Shown here piece by piece: positions 34,111 through 46,158 of a stretch of DNA of 64,000 bases. The notes beneath the pieces were generated by a model. The model was not told the origin of the DNA. It made no database searches and worked only from the letters and a program-made list of their open reading frames with translations. This DNA comes from Takakia lepidozioides (taxonomy: Eukaryota; Streptophyta; Takakiopsida; Takakiales; Takakiaceae). Location of the stretch: the NCBI GenBank assembly GCA_030704615.1, contig CM060731.1, positions 57,020,756-57,084,755 on the forward strand, read 5' to 3'. Positions within the stretch are counted from its first letter, which is position 1. Each line of letters starts with the position of its first letter. The translations under genes were made by a program, and so were the position numbers.

Positions 34111-34586
34111 CAGGTTTGGATGGTATGCCCGTGGGTTGGTAGATGATTGACCTCTTGCCCCTTCCCAAGAGGTCTCTCTAGTTTAAAGAAGGGGAAGAAC
34201 CACTAGCAACTTTCCTGTTTTTTATCAGTTCTGGTAAGCCTGCCCTGTCTCGACAATGCTTAGCCCAGTGCTCAAAAAGATCCACAGATGTAACATGCAG
34301 CACGATTACCTTCATATACCTGCCCAGTTTGGGTGCGACCCCTATTATTGCCACTTGTTGGCCCTTGTGCCTGACGAGGCTGCCAACGCTGTTGGTGGGC
34401 TTGCATTGCAACAAATTGAGTGGCTACAACTCACTAAGACTGCCTACCTGTGTTGGCCAACCTACCTCTCTTATACCAGTTCAAGCTGTTTTATCTACTA
34501 ACTTCAAGGCCTTACATTGTCCTCTCAGCAGAAGGACTGCTGACCAGCAGATCAGTCCCCTTATGGCTTAGTGCCACATCCATGAG

Positions 34587-36254
34587 TTAAGTTTTCCCTG
34601 CGTGATAGATACAGGATGTACCATATAGGGTGAAGTCATCTGTCTTACAATGCATAGCAGGAGGAAAATAAGGCACAGATGTTGCAGCCATGCCAAGCTC
34701 GGAGCCCATTGGAGCTTGAAACTTGGCATGATGTTGCCTTGATTTGCTGTCAGCCAAGTCTGCCATCTTAAGGTTAATTTTTGCTAACATGGTTTTGTCA
34801 TTGATAAAATGACGACGTTGAGCCCAATTTTGAATAGCAAGGGGCAAGCCAAGGAGAAAATATCTTTTGACCATGCGATCTCTTTCTGTTGGGTCAATGA
34901 TGTTCTCAACATCAGCAGACTTGATGTCCATGTAAAATTGCCACAGGGATTCTCCAAGCTGGTAAGTCATGGAAGAGAGCTTAGCAAAGCAGTCTAGAGG
35001 TCTTTCAGGAGGCTTGAACAAGGTCTTAGCCCATTCTATAAGGGTCACCCAATTGAGGCTGGGATCATCCATGACTGCTGCATGCAGCAAGTCCCGAGCT
35101 GGCCCCTTCATGCTCATCCTAAAGATGGCCATCTTGAAGTTCTCAGGCACTCCATTGACGCTAGCAATGACTTCAAATATTTGAGGGTACCTATCAAAGT
35201 CTTCCCCCATATTATACTCCGGATAGGGTTGAGTGGTGAGCTGAGGGATCAGATGAAGACAGACTGTGGTTTACGTGCCCAGGAAGAATAGAAGGATGAG
35301 CAACACAACAAGGAACAGTGGCTTGAGTAGGAACAAAAGAGGTATTGGCAACATGTATAGAATTAACAGCAGACGCAGTACTTTGATTAACCCCACAAAC
35401 GGCTGGTCCCATACTAGAGGATGACAGACTTGCATGTGGTGCCCGCATGCCCATGGGAAGGGCATGTGACACCACATTTGACTGAGCAGCTGGTAGACTG
35501 ACTGTAGGTGGGGCTGTGGCACACCACTCATGGGAGGAGTAGATTTCATTCCCACCATTTGAGCTGTTCTAGAGCTTAAATTGCTAGCATGAACAGGGAC
35601 TGTATTGACAGTGCTAGCACGTATACCCATACCCAGATTAGCTGCAGTCCGTGGCAATCCCCCCATCTATTAAACAGGAAGAGTTCCCACACGACTTGCA
35701 TAACCGACAGACGAAGTGGAGGGCACTGATGCTACTGCCCCCCAACCTGTAGCAAGACCGGAGACATTCAACACAGGGACAGCACTCGGATGCAAACTTG
35801 AATTCAAAGAGCTAGTCCCTCCCCCGAGAGTGGGATTAGGGAGGCTAATCACAGGCACATGCATCAGACTCGTTACTGGGGCCGGCATATCGCTCATAGT
35901 AGCCCAAACATTCGACCCAGACCCATCTACCCCCTGAACATGAACAAGATGGGAGGGCAGACCGTTTAATTCCCGAGCCAGCGTAGGCTCGGTTCGTCCA
36001 GCCACCAAGGCTTCATCACTCCGATCATAAACAAAGAGACCCTCAGGGTTGACTATCCCAAAACCCTCATCTACCAATGCAATACCAGTTGGGGACTCTA
36101 CAACTGCTCCCATCGTACCAGCATTCAAAAATCCATCATCATTCACCATGAAATTACCTGCCTGCAGGTTGTCCGATCCCTCATTCATTTCTACTACACT
36201 TTTGGCCAGCGGCTCTTCTGAACTATTCATGGACCTCTGTCTTCCGGATCTCAA
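34587..36254 (-). pseudogene. Gypsy gag, one frame with two ochre stops
   Basis: From ATG at 36254 a single frame runs to 34587 and is interrupted only by TAA at 35670-35672 and TAA at 35271-35273. The N-terminal half is low-complexity. The C-terminal third is a retrotransposon gag domain: PEYNMGEDFDRYPQIFEVIA, then FKMAIFRMSMKGPARDLLHA, then ERDRMVKRYFLLGLPLAIQN. Beyond the frame a degraded zinc knuckle (HWAKHCRDR, minus strand near 34275) marks the nucleocapsid. Without the stops it would be about 550 residues. Confidence 0.75.
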
Positions 36255-37515
36255 CCAAGTGGTAACTCAATTTTAACTAATTTTGGACTTGAGATGAGTC
36301 CAGAAATAAGAATAAGTGAATAAATAAATCATATATGAAACCTAAAAAATAATTTTTATTCCACTAACAATACTTTCAGTAGGACTGAAAGAGAGAAAGA
36401 AAAGGAAAATCGCGTTAGTGCCATTACAAATTAGTCATATATACTTTGATCAACTTTAGAAATGTTTGCGGATGATGGACAAATGAAAAAACTTTGACTC
36501 TAATGCCGATGTTCACGAAGAGAGATAAAGAAAGAATATATACTTCAACCACATCATGTAGAGCTGAAAGTCCAAAACTGACAAAAAGTCGAAACAAACA
36601 TTAAAATCAGGAGAGCTTCATTCATAGTTTAGATCATCCAATAGAAATGACAAATCAAACTTGGACACGGATGAGAATAGATCATTTTTATTTTCAAATG
36701 TCATTGAATGCACAATGACATTCACTACATGCGACCTTGACATGTAAGTCGAACTGTGCAGATACACACTAAAGAACTTGCGATTTCTACAGCAAATTGT
36801 CTATATGCCCTGCCACAACCGTAAATAATACTATAATTATTAAGAACTAACATCATGTGATGACATATTCTAGACTTGAGAAGCCGTCACGAATGATGAT
36901 TCCCTTCCTAAGTTCTAGAATCACCTAGCATGCAAGAAACGAAGTTAGATTGGAAGCATAACCTTTAAGCAACAGGGATATGGAGAGTGGGCCGAGCACT
37001 TGGCGTGCTGTCCTCTGGAACCCAAGTGGAACAATATACCACCCTCAGCACCTTGTGTGACTGCAACTCGTAAACTCCCAACGTTAGCCACTCCCAACCG
37101 TCAGCTCCCTTAAGCCAAAAACCAACGTGGGTTGTGTCACCCTCTCTCCAGGTGCGCGAAAGCACAGCCGAGTTCGAGTAGTCACTCAATCTCTCAAACG
37201 CACTTGGACGAACCACTCGCTGTGAAGCAAAGGTAGTACCCACACCCAAGACTACTAGATCAGACGACTGCACTATCAACGCCCCACCCGTCAGACCATC
37301 AACCAACTGTGAATAAGTAGGTGCCAAGGTGCAGGGCCGGAGCTGAAACCGTAGTGTCCTCAAGATCAAAGCCCCCGTGCCTTGTAACATTAATGACAAC
37401 CAACTTCGCCCTACCACACCAGGGCCAGGATGAAGCTCCGCACTTCCAACACCAGAGAGAGGTAAATACAAACCAACTTCTAACCAGGTCAATTCGTGAT
37501 GGTGCAGAAAACGCG
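36255..37515. other. AT-rich leader, then an unrecognised ORF (-)
   Basis: 36.26-36.96 kb is AT-rich with no gene. It should be the leader between gag and the missing 5' LTR of the gypsy element. On the minus strand an open frame ends at 36965 and starts within the LTR fragment at 37.5-37.7 kb. The part outside the LTR (about 37500-36965) is GC-richer and reads without stops, but I recognise no domain. It may be chance coding or another element's remnant. Confidence 0.35.
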
Positions 37516-37722
37516 TGTCACGGCCCTTTGTCTTGAGGGCAGGGGGTCGGGACACAAAAGGGGGCTGCCCCTGTGGTAGGGGCAGTGGCAACAATAGATG
37601 CGGGGGCTGAAGCACCCTTGAGTGCCCAAGGCACTCGAGGAGGCGAAGGCGCTCACTAGGTGGAGCCCCGCATACCGGGTTGCGGTGGGGTGGTTCCACG
37701 AGGGGTGGTGGTAGCTTAGGTT
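37516..37722 (+). mobile_element. 5' fragment of the TGTCGC-type LTR
   Basis: Begins TGTCACGGCCCTTTGTCTTG and follows the first 207 bp of the LTR at 45224, with a few changes. It breaks off after GGTGGTAGCTTAGG. It is in plus orientation, truncated and solo. Confidence 0.8.
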
Positions 37723-37874
37723 CACCTCCCCACAAGCACTATCGGGATCTATATCATTACAACGCACATGCATACATGTCAGACACAAGAAAGATTTATT
37801 ATTGCGAAGGGGAAGAGGCGGGAGCCTCGGCTCGGCTGCAGACCCTAAAATCAGGAAGGCCCTCCATTCGAGGC

Positions 37875-38264
37875 TGTAAAGCCCCATATTTGCTTAGCTT
37901 AGAAATAGCCCGTTTCATCCAAAACGGCGATACACATCCATAGTATACTTTTTTTGGTGTATAAAGCCGTTAAACCGTTACAATGATATCTAGGTTAGGG
38001 TTAGCTTGTGGCTCGATCCTGGCCCTTCATCAGATTAGGGCTACAAGGCGGCGCCGTGGGCTTTGGCTTGTGACGCCTCGCCACGCGGCGGGCCACTAAA
38101 GCTAGGGCTTTTGTATAAAGACGGCGCCCTGACACAAGGTCAGGGCGGTGTACTCGGGTGTTAGTGTATATGTGATTTTGGTGTACAAGCTTTGGATGAG
38201 AGCTCCTTTGTCTCATATCCGTGTGTTTGATCCTCCTCTCGCGTGTTGCTTGCTCTTTCCGCTC
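37875..38264 (+). mobile_element. 5' fragment of LTR-A, inverted relative to the 29-kb copy
   Basis: Starts TGTAAAGCCCCATATTTGC and is closely similar for about 390 bp to the minus strand of 29734-29345. It is interrupted at 38265 by the foldback element, and the LTR does not resume on the far side. Confidence 0.82.
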
Positions 38265-38889
38265 TGTCAAGTTATTTTACCACTAGTGTGAAGTTAGCTA
38301 GGAAATAGCTAGCTTTTATATATTGACATTTGGGATTGACCCAAGTGTCAATCCAGGGACCAATATATGTTTGGGCACCTAGCGTTGTTATCTTCACAGC
38401 AGATCGCGGTGGGCTCATCTTTCTCGAGTTGAGCCTCACCGCGTCTAGCTATGGCGCCGTAGTGTGGATTCCCCATGGCGTGGGGTGTACTTGGCTCGAC
38501 TTAATATATGAGTGATGTTTTCATGTGCAAGTATGTGAGTTTGAGAAAGCTTGTGTGCTTGTATCTTTCCTTTTCCTTATCACTCGAGAAAGATACAAGC
38601 ACACAAGTTTCAAACTCACATACTTGCACATGAAAACATCACTCATATATTAAGTTGAGCCAAGTGCACCCCACGCCATGGGGAATCCACACTACGGCAC
38701 CATAGCTAGACGTGGTGAGGCTCAACTCGAGAAAGATGAGCCCACCGCGATCTACCGTGAAGATAACAACGTCAGGTGCCCAAACATGTATTGGCCCCTG
38801 GATTGACACTTGGATCAATCCCAAATATCAATATATAAAAGCTAGCTATTTCCTAGCTAACTTCACACTAGTGGTAAAATAACTTGACA
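38265..38889. mobile_element. Foldback element: 305-bp arms, 18-bp loop
   Basis: Left arm 38265-38569 starts TGTCAAGTTATTTTACCACT. Right arm 38588-38889 is its near-perfect reverse complement, with only scattered single-base and small indel differences. The centre 38570-38587 is unpaired. No coding function is evident; the two mirrored 61-codon frames in the arms are a by-product of the symmetry. A transcript from either strand would fold into a long hairpin. Confidence 0.92.
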
Positions 38890-39208
38890 GCTGTCGTGCA
38901 CATACATATCGCTACACAACTACATCGCTGTCCAAAACCACACAACATATGTGCACACCAAACACTAGTCTATCACTAGTCCACCACTAGTGCACCACTA
39001 GGTTGTCACTAGACAACCACTAGTCACCACTAGTGCAGCCACCAGTCAACCAGTAGACTGCCACTAGCCACCACTAGTGCAGCCACTAGTCCACCAATAG
39101 ATTGCCACTAGCCACCACTAGTGCAGTCACTAGTCCACCACTAGGCTGCCACTAGCCACTACTAGTGCAGCCACTAGTCCATCACTAGGCTGCCACTAGC
39201 CCATCACA
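38890..39208 (-). mobile_element. 3' LTR piece of the PHD-gypsy minus copy, minisatellite in U3
   Basis: On the minus strand the LTR starts TGTGATGGGCTAGTGGC at 39208, directly after a polypurine tract (AGCTAGGGGGGCGA, 39224-39211). It is built mostly of CACTAG-rich subrepeats and is truncated at 38890 by the foldback element. Confidence 0.65.
39010..39205. repeat. Minisatellite, about 44-bp unit, four to five copies
   Basis: The unit combines GCCACTAGCCACCACTAGTG and CAGCCACTAGTCCACCACTAG. Copies differ by a few substitutions. CTAG occurs about every ten bases, so each unit contains several CACTAGTG near-palindromes. Confidence 0.85.
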
Positions 39209-41171
<1,963 letters not shown>

Positions 41172-41993
41172 TGTTAACCGCTGGTTTATGACTTAGACAA
41201 AATAGACTATCGACACTACTGCCCATTTCCTAAAACATACAACAGAGGTTGTCCGACAGTATGCTTTCAGAAACGATTACGAAGTAATCGTTTTAAGGAT
41301 AGCTAAACCATGAACGTCATATGAAACCATATTCCTGTAGACTGCTTAATCCTATTGATTAAGTTTAGTCAAAAGGAGTGAGGCCTCTGGGTTCATACAA
41401 CAGAGGGTAGTCAAGACAAAACAAGAACTATTCTGAGATGATACACATTCTCACCATATCACGTTCTCTCATAATGCACATTCTTTCCATCTCACATTCA
41501 CTCTACACAGAGATACTTCGAATGACATGGCTTTACTTCAGAGCTCATCACATCATCACAGAAGTACACACTGATCCCTGATACTCATACTACACACCTT
41601 CTAAGTTGCGTGCAGTTTTTTTATACTATGCTCAAAAGAGCCGTTACAGTCTGCGGTCGTTAATGACCGTTTGCCTAACTGCCTACGCAACCTAAAAGGT
41701 TTGCTAAAAAAGTGGCTCGTTGCAGTGTTTGTGAGCCATAGTGGTAAATGGTCCACTACTCTCTCTATTGGTTAAAGCCGATGCTAACGTGGCCGTGTGA
41801 TATCGTGGTTCACGGCCACAATTACTACACTACTCACTACTGCTCTCGTGGTAATGTACCCTTGTCCCGCCATTGGCTAAGTACCGCGTACTTAGCCGTC
41901 TCTGCCTGTGGCCCAGGTAGTGTACGTCCATCACTACCTGGTATATCCTGTTGTGACCCTCGTTGTCTGTCCCTCGTAGTATAGCCGTTATCA
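41172..41993 (-). mobile_element. 3' LTR (family LTR-B), 822 bp
   Basis: On the minus strand it begins TGATAACGGCTATACTACG at 41993 and ends CAGCGGTTAACA at 41172. The ends form an imperfect terminal inverted repeat (TGATAACGGCT / TGTTAACCGCT). A TATA box (AGTATAAAAAA) sits near 41615-41630. It lies directly after a polypurine tract, so it is the 3' LTR of a minus-strand element. It is inserted in the pol of the PHD-gypsy copy. Confidence 0.72.
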
Positions 41994-42018
41994 TTTATTC
42001 CCCCCCCCCCTCTTTTGA
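41994..42018 (-). other. Polypurine tract of the LTR-B element
   Basis: On the minus strand: AAAAGAGGGGGGGGGGGG, then AATAAA, immediately before the LTR start. This is the expected plus-strand primer position for reverse transcription. Confidence 0.75.
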
Positions 42019-42039
42019 AATTGTGTCCGCACAATTTCG

Positions 42040-44616
42040 TCAAATTCTGTTCTTGCTATATCTCTTGGGGATGTAAGGTGGTGGCATGCCTGTTTGTGAG
42101 GTAGGAATTGCGTCCCAGGATTGTCGTAGTGGCAGCTTCTTGTTCCTGTTATCGTCACTGTCTGGTTGCTCCTCTAGTTTGTGAGTAGGCCAGCTTTCTT
42201 CATCAGGGTGTTCTGCTATCCCGTCCCCACGTACCATATCAATTTTGTTGGTCAAGGTTTCGCGGTAGGTTTGCAGCTCCTCCTTGGTCCAGGGTATAAT
42301 GTGTTTTGTCGCCCTGCTGCCCATTAACCAGTTAACAGCTTGGACCCTTGTTTCTCTGAAAGGGTGGTCTCTGTCCAATACCAATGGTGAAAAGTGGTCC
42401 TTCGCCTGGCGCCATGCTTCAGCATACAGTGGCCTATTCATATATGTTGAAGTGCTTGTGACTCTCTCTGGTGGCTGGAATTTGGGTAATTCCCAGTGAG
42501 TATCTTTTTCAATACTCTCATAGCGTTGCCAGCTTCCCCTCATTGTCACGAACATCCGGTACAAGTAACTGCCAATATAAAAACTTGGGCATCCCATCAC
42601 AATGGTTACTGCCGGGGTAGGATTAATCTTCAATTGCCCCACTGCCCACATATAAGCTACCAGCTTCTTGTATTCCAGGGGAGCCTGGCGCCAGAATTCA
42701 ACCAATTCTGCCCCTGACCATGTCTCATCCTTAGCCAGTGGCCTCATCCTATATCTCAGAGGAATAAGAGTTTGATTGAGCAGATGCAATTGACCCAATG
42801 ATCTGCAGGGGGTTAAGGTTTTGAAAACCTTCTCCAGTATTTTTGGGATTTGGTAGGCTGGTACTACCATCATTTTAAAGTATTCCTCTGAATACTTTAA
42901 CCACTCCCCATCCTACTTGCATGGCATGATTTGGAAATCATCCACTGCTACTGAAGTTGATGCTACCAGGACACTTGGTAGTGTTACAGGGTTTACCTCT
43001 TGAGTAGATGGCCCTGCTGTGGCCTGTACCAGTGTCTGTTGACTTGGTGGTGGTTGTGTTGTTGGTGGTGTTTGTGTTGGTGTTGTTGTTGTTGATTGTA
43101 TTGGTGTCTCTCGTTTGTGATCTTGCTCCTCTTGATCCTCTTCGTCCATGAGCTCCTCTTGTTCTGGAATTGGTGGCAGAAACTCCTCATGAATGTCTGT
43201 CACCAATTTCGCCAACTGACATTTCATCTGCCTCACCATTGCCCTGTTGAGTTTCTTCATCTCCAATTCACTCCCTTCATTCAACCAGGCTCTGGCTAAG
43301 GCTGCGTCTGCTGCATCCAACCCTGCTTGCAATGTCAGCTTCTTTAGCTGCTGCTTCCATTCTTGTTCATTGCCCATAGCAATGTCTCTTTCTGTGGTGG
43401 CGGTAAACAGCCTACTCTCAGCATTCTCCCTTTCCTTCAGCAGTGTAGTGTTGCTGTTGAGCCACTTAGTTCCCTGATCTCTGGCAGTCCTCAACTGCCC
43501 CTTGAGTGTTTCCACCTGCTGTTTTAACATTTGCACCTGTGATGTGAGTGTTTCCACCTTTGTCTCTGTTTTCTGAGATCTCTCTCGCTCTGCATCGAGG
43601 TCAGTTTGGACATGGTGTATTTCGTCTCTCTATCTTTCCCACTTCTGCTCCCACTCATCTCTGCGTTGTGCCAAAGTGTTGTATTGGCGAAGTAGGGTTG
43701 ACTTTTGATCTTCTAATGTTGCAATTGTAACCTCATGGTTACATACTATTCTTGCAGTGGCCAATTCTCTCTGGTGCTTCTCTTTGATGTGGTCTAAGAT
43801 CATGCTCATGTTTTCCGGGCTAATGTAATCCTTAGCCTTGTCCATACAAGCTGTTAGTTGACCCAATGCTTGTATTGCCTGCAGAATGACATTCTGTGGC
43901 GTCTCATCCAACCCTGTGTCCCATGCTGTTGTATCCAGAACTTGTTGTGCTAGTAGTAATTCCAAATTGGAATTTCTGTCTTGCTGTTGCTGATTTGGTG
44001 CCTCTTGCACCATCTGCTGTTGCTGCTGGCTGGGTGCCTCTTGCACTATCTGCTGTTGTTGTGCCACTATGTCTCCCTCCTGTGTTCTTGGTTGTGTGAC
44101 CTCTGTGTATGTTGCTTGCTGGGTTTCGGTGTTGTCATGGCTAATTTCCATGGGTGTTGCTTCGTTGGTCTGTGGTTGGTTTCCTCCTTCTGGTTGTTGA
44201 TTCTCCCCTTCTCTCTGCACTGGGGAATCAGCCGTCGAGTTGATGATGTCCTCTGCTGCTGTACTTGTGGTTGCTTCATTGATCCGGGCTCTCTTTGCAA
44301 GTCCGTCCTCTTCTTCTTCCTGTAGTGCTGATGTCTCACTCCCTTCTTCCTCTATTGTATCTACCCGTTGCATAATCCCCAACGTCGCTTGCTCTTCGGG
44401 CGTTAGGTGTACATTATGTCGAATCATTTGGAGCAACAAGAGAGTCGCCATAGTAACAGTTGCTTCCTTCTTCTTCTTTGTCAACCGGGTCAGTTCTTGG
44501 GTTAACTTCTTCAATAAGAAGCTTGCCCAATTCACGATTTGCCCATTGAGGCAAATCAACACTTGATCGATTAAAACTAGAAGAGAAACCGGCTTTTTCC
44601 ACGGCTTTTTCCACAC
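42040..44616 (-). CDS. Coiled-coil ORF of the LTR-B element, 856 residues with two in-frame UAG codons
   Basis: One frame runs from ATG at 44616 to TGA at 42040-42042, broken only by TAG at 43630-43632 and TAG at 42913-42915. The first part (328 codons) has a basic cluster (LAKRARINE), long Gln-rich stretches (AQQQQIVQEAPSQQQQQMVQ) and the helix IQALGQLTACMDKAKDYISP. Coiled-coil heptads run from KEKHQRELATARIV across the first UAG into DLDAERERSQKTETKVETLT and beyond. The middle is acidic and Thr/Pro/Gln-rich. After the second UAG the frame continues smoothly with DGEWLKYSEEYFKMMVVPAY. It then forms a more globular C-terminal domain (SGAELVEFWRQAPLEYKKLV, MGCPSFYIGSYLYRMFVTMR). No enzyme motif is seen. 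It is probably a gag-type structural protein of a non-autonomous element; an additional ORF of a larger element is the alternative. Confidence 0.6.
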
Positions 44617-45223
44617 TTTTTGCTGTGGAATCAGCCGCAGTCCACACCTACCGTGGGTGTAAGGAACGACTAGTGTTTTCGGACACCCCGTGGACGGCCT
44701 GACTCTCGGGTGGCCCTGTGGAAAAGTCCACGGGAGGCTTTTTCCATGGGTGGGCTTTTTTCACGGGGTGACATGGCCGCAGACATGGGCGATGACATAG
44801 CTGACATGGCAGAGTGTGAAAAAGGCCAGTGTGGCATGTTTCACGGTGGATTTCACACCTTGAACAAGCCACTATGCGACACGTGTCATATTTCACACCT
44901 TCGACATCACTATGCAACACGTGTTCGTTCCTGTGTGGTGGTACACATTAATTAATTATTATTTGCTTTCCAATATTAATGGATTTAATTTATTGTTATT
45001 ATTATTATTATTATTATAGGAAAAATGGTCAGTGGCCTGGATGAGAACATTATTAAATAATAAAATATTGAAATTATGTTTTTAGATATTATATTTATTC
45101 GCTCAGATACCAAAACACACCCTTTGCAGGGAAGGAAAGTTTGCCTTAGTGTCTATGCTGAGTTGCGTCTCCTACTCTCTATAAATCTAATAGACATTCA
45201 CCTTTTTCCCTCGGTTGTCCCAC
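44617..45223. other. Probable leader of the LTR-B element, then AT-rich DNA with (ATT)n
   Basis: 44.6-44.9 kb has repeated GGCTTTTTCCAC-type motifs on both strands and GACATGG subrepeats. 44940-45100 is AT-rich with a (TTA)n run at about 44993-45017. No second LTR-B copy is visible here, so the 5' LTR is absent or lost. Confidence 0.4.
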
Positions 45224-45940
45224 TGTCGCGGCCCTTTGCCTTGAGGGCAGGGGGTCGGGACACAAGAGGGGCTGCCCCTGTGGTGGGGGCAGTGGCAGCG
45301 ATAGGTTTGGGGGGCTGAAGCACCTTTGAGTGCCCAAGGCACTCAAGGAGGCGGAGGCGCTCACTAGGTGGAGCCCCGCACACCGGGTTGCGGTGGGGGT
45401 GGCTCCACAAGGGGTGGTGGTAGCTTAGCGGGACTTAGTGGGGGTGGCATAGGACTCACCCTGGGGCGGAGACCTCGTGGTGGGAGTCGTGGGGAGTCTT
45501 GGGACTCATCACGGCCCATAGGGGCCGTGATGGGTGGGCCAAGACTCACCGCGACTCATCACCGGGAGTCGAGGGTGTTCGTGGTGGTTCGCCATAAAAT
45601 GGCATGGTTGTTTGTGAAACCCCCGCGGACAGCTACATAAGTATATATAGGGAGTAGTAACCCCGAGAACGGTGCAAGCCCGTTGGTGACCAAAAACTAG
45701 TGAGTAAGCGAGCGAGCCGGAAAGCGACCAAAGAGTGGGGAGTTGTTCCAGACTGCCAACTACCAAAGGGAATTCCGCTGGTTCCAAATCATTGGAGGGT
45801 TCTTTGGGAGATCAAAGGGGGACCGTTATGCCCCGTTGAGCAGCCGAAGCTCCAAGTTGGCCCGGCGGCTAGGTTGGGAGTTAGGCGTGCGCATCAAGCG
45901 AGTAACTATGACTTGAGGGGGGAGCTTACCGAAGTGAGGT
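45224..45940 (+). mobile_element. LTR copy, TGTCGC family
   Basis: Starts TGTCGCGGCCCTTTGCCTTG and follows the LTR at 21776-22501 (there inverted) along its length, through the TATATATAGGGAG block near 45642. The similarity fades after GAAGTGAGGTG near 45940, without a clean GCGACA end. Solo or 3'-truncated. It lies just upstream of the methyltransferase-like gene. Confidence 0.8.
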
Positions 45941-46158
45941 GTGGAGTCATTCCCGAACGTGCTCAGTCCTCAACAGATGAAGAGGTGTGCTGAAAAGAAG
46001 ACAAGCACATGGTACAGCCTGACAAGGGAGGCTTTTCTTGACTACATGTACACGGTAAGCCTCTTGACATCTGTTTGTTTGTTGCCAGGGTAAATTTTTC
46101 CAAGAAACGCCAGTGTTTGATCCTTTATATTGGTAATGTATGTAGCAAGAAATAGCAG

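Larger units (their letters stand above)
29735..36254 (-). mobile_element. Ty3/gypsy retrotransposon, near full-length coding, mutated
   Basis: Transcribed leftwards. Order on the minus strand: gag (36254-34587), nucleocapsid scrap (about 34480-34200), protease (about 33880-33600), RT (about 32950-32450), RNase H (about 32350-31700), integrase (31320-30055), polypurine tract, LTR. This is the gypsy order. Stops, frameshifts and a small internal inversion (33.88-34.11 kb) make it non-autonomous. I did not find the matching 5' LTR in the same orientation on the right. Confidence 0.85.

Noticed and set aside
36965-37735. 256-codon minus-strand ORF as a new gene
   Set aside because: Its first third is the LTR fragment at 37.5-37.7 kb and the rest shows no domain. 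It is kept only as an unrecognised open stretch.
29345-38264. LTR-A copies at 29 and 38 kb as a pair flanking the gypsy element
   Set aside because: The right copy is inverted relative to the left and truncated, so it cannot be the 5' LTR without an inversion that I cannot demonstrate.
38330-38824. Two nearly identical 61-codon ORFs on opposite strands as a gene pair
   Set aside because: They are mirror products of the foldback arms; one DNA sequence read twice.
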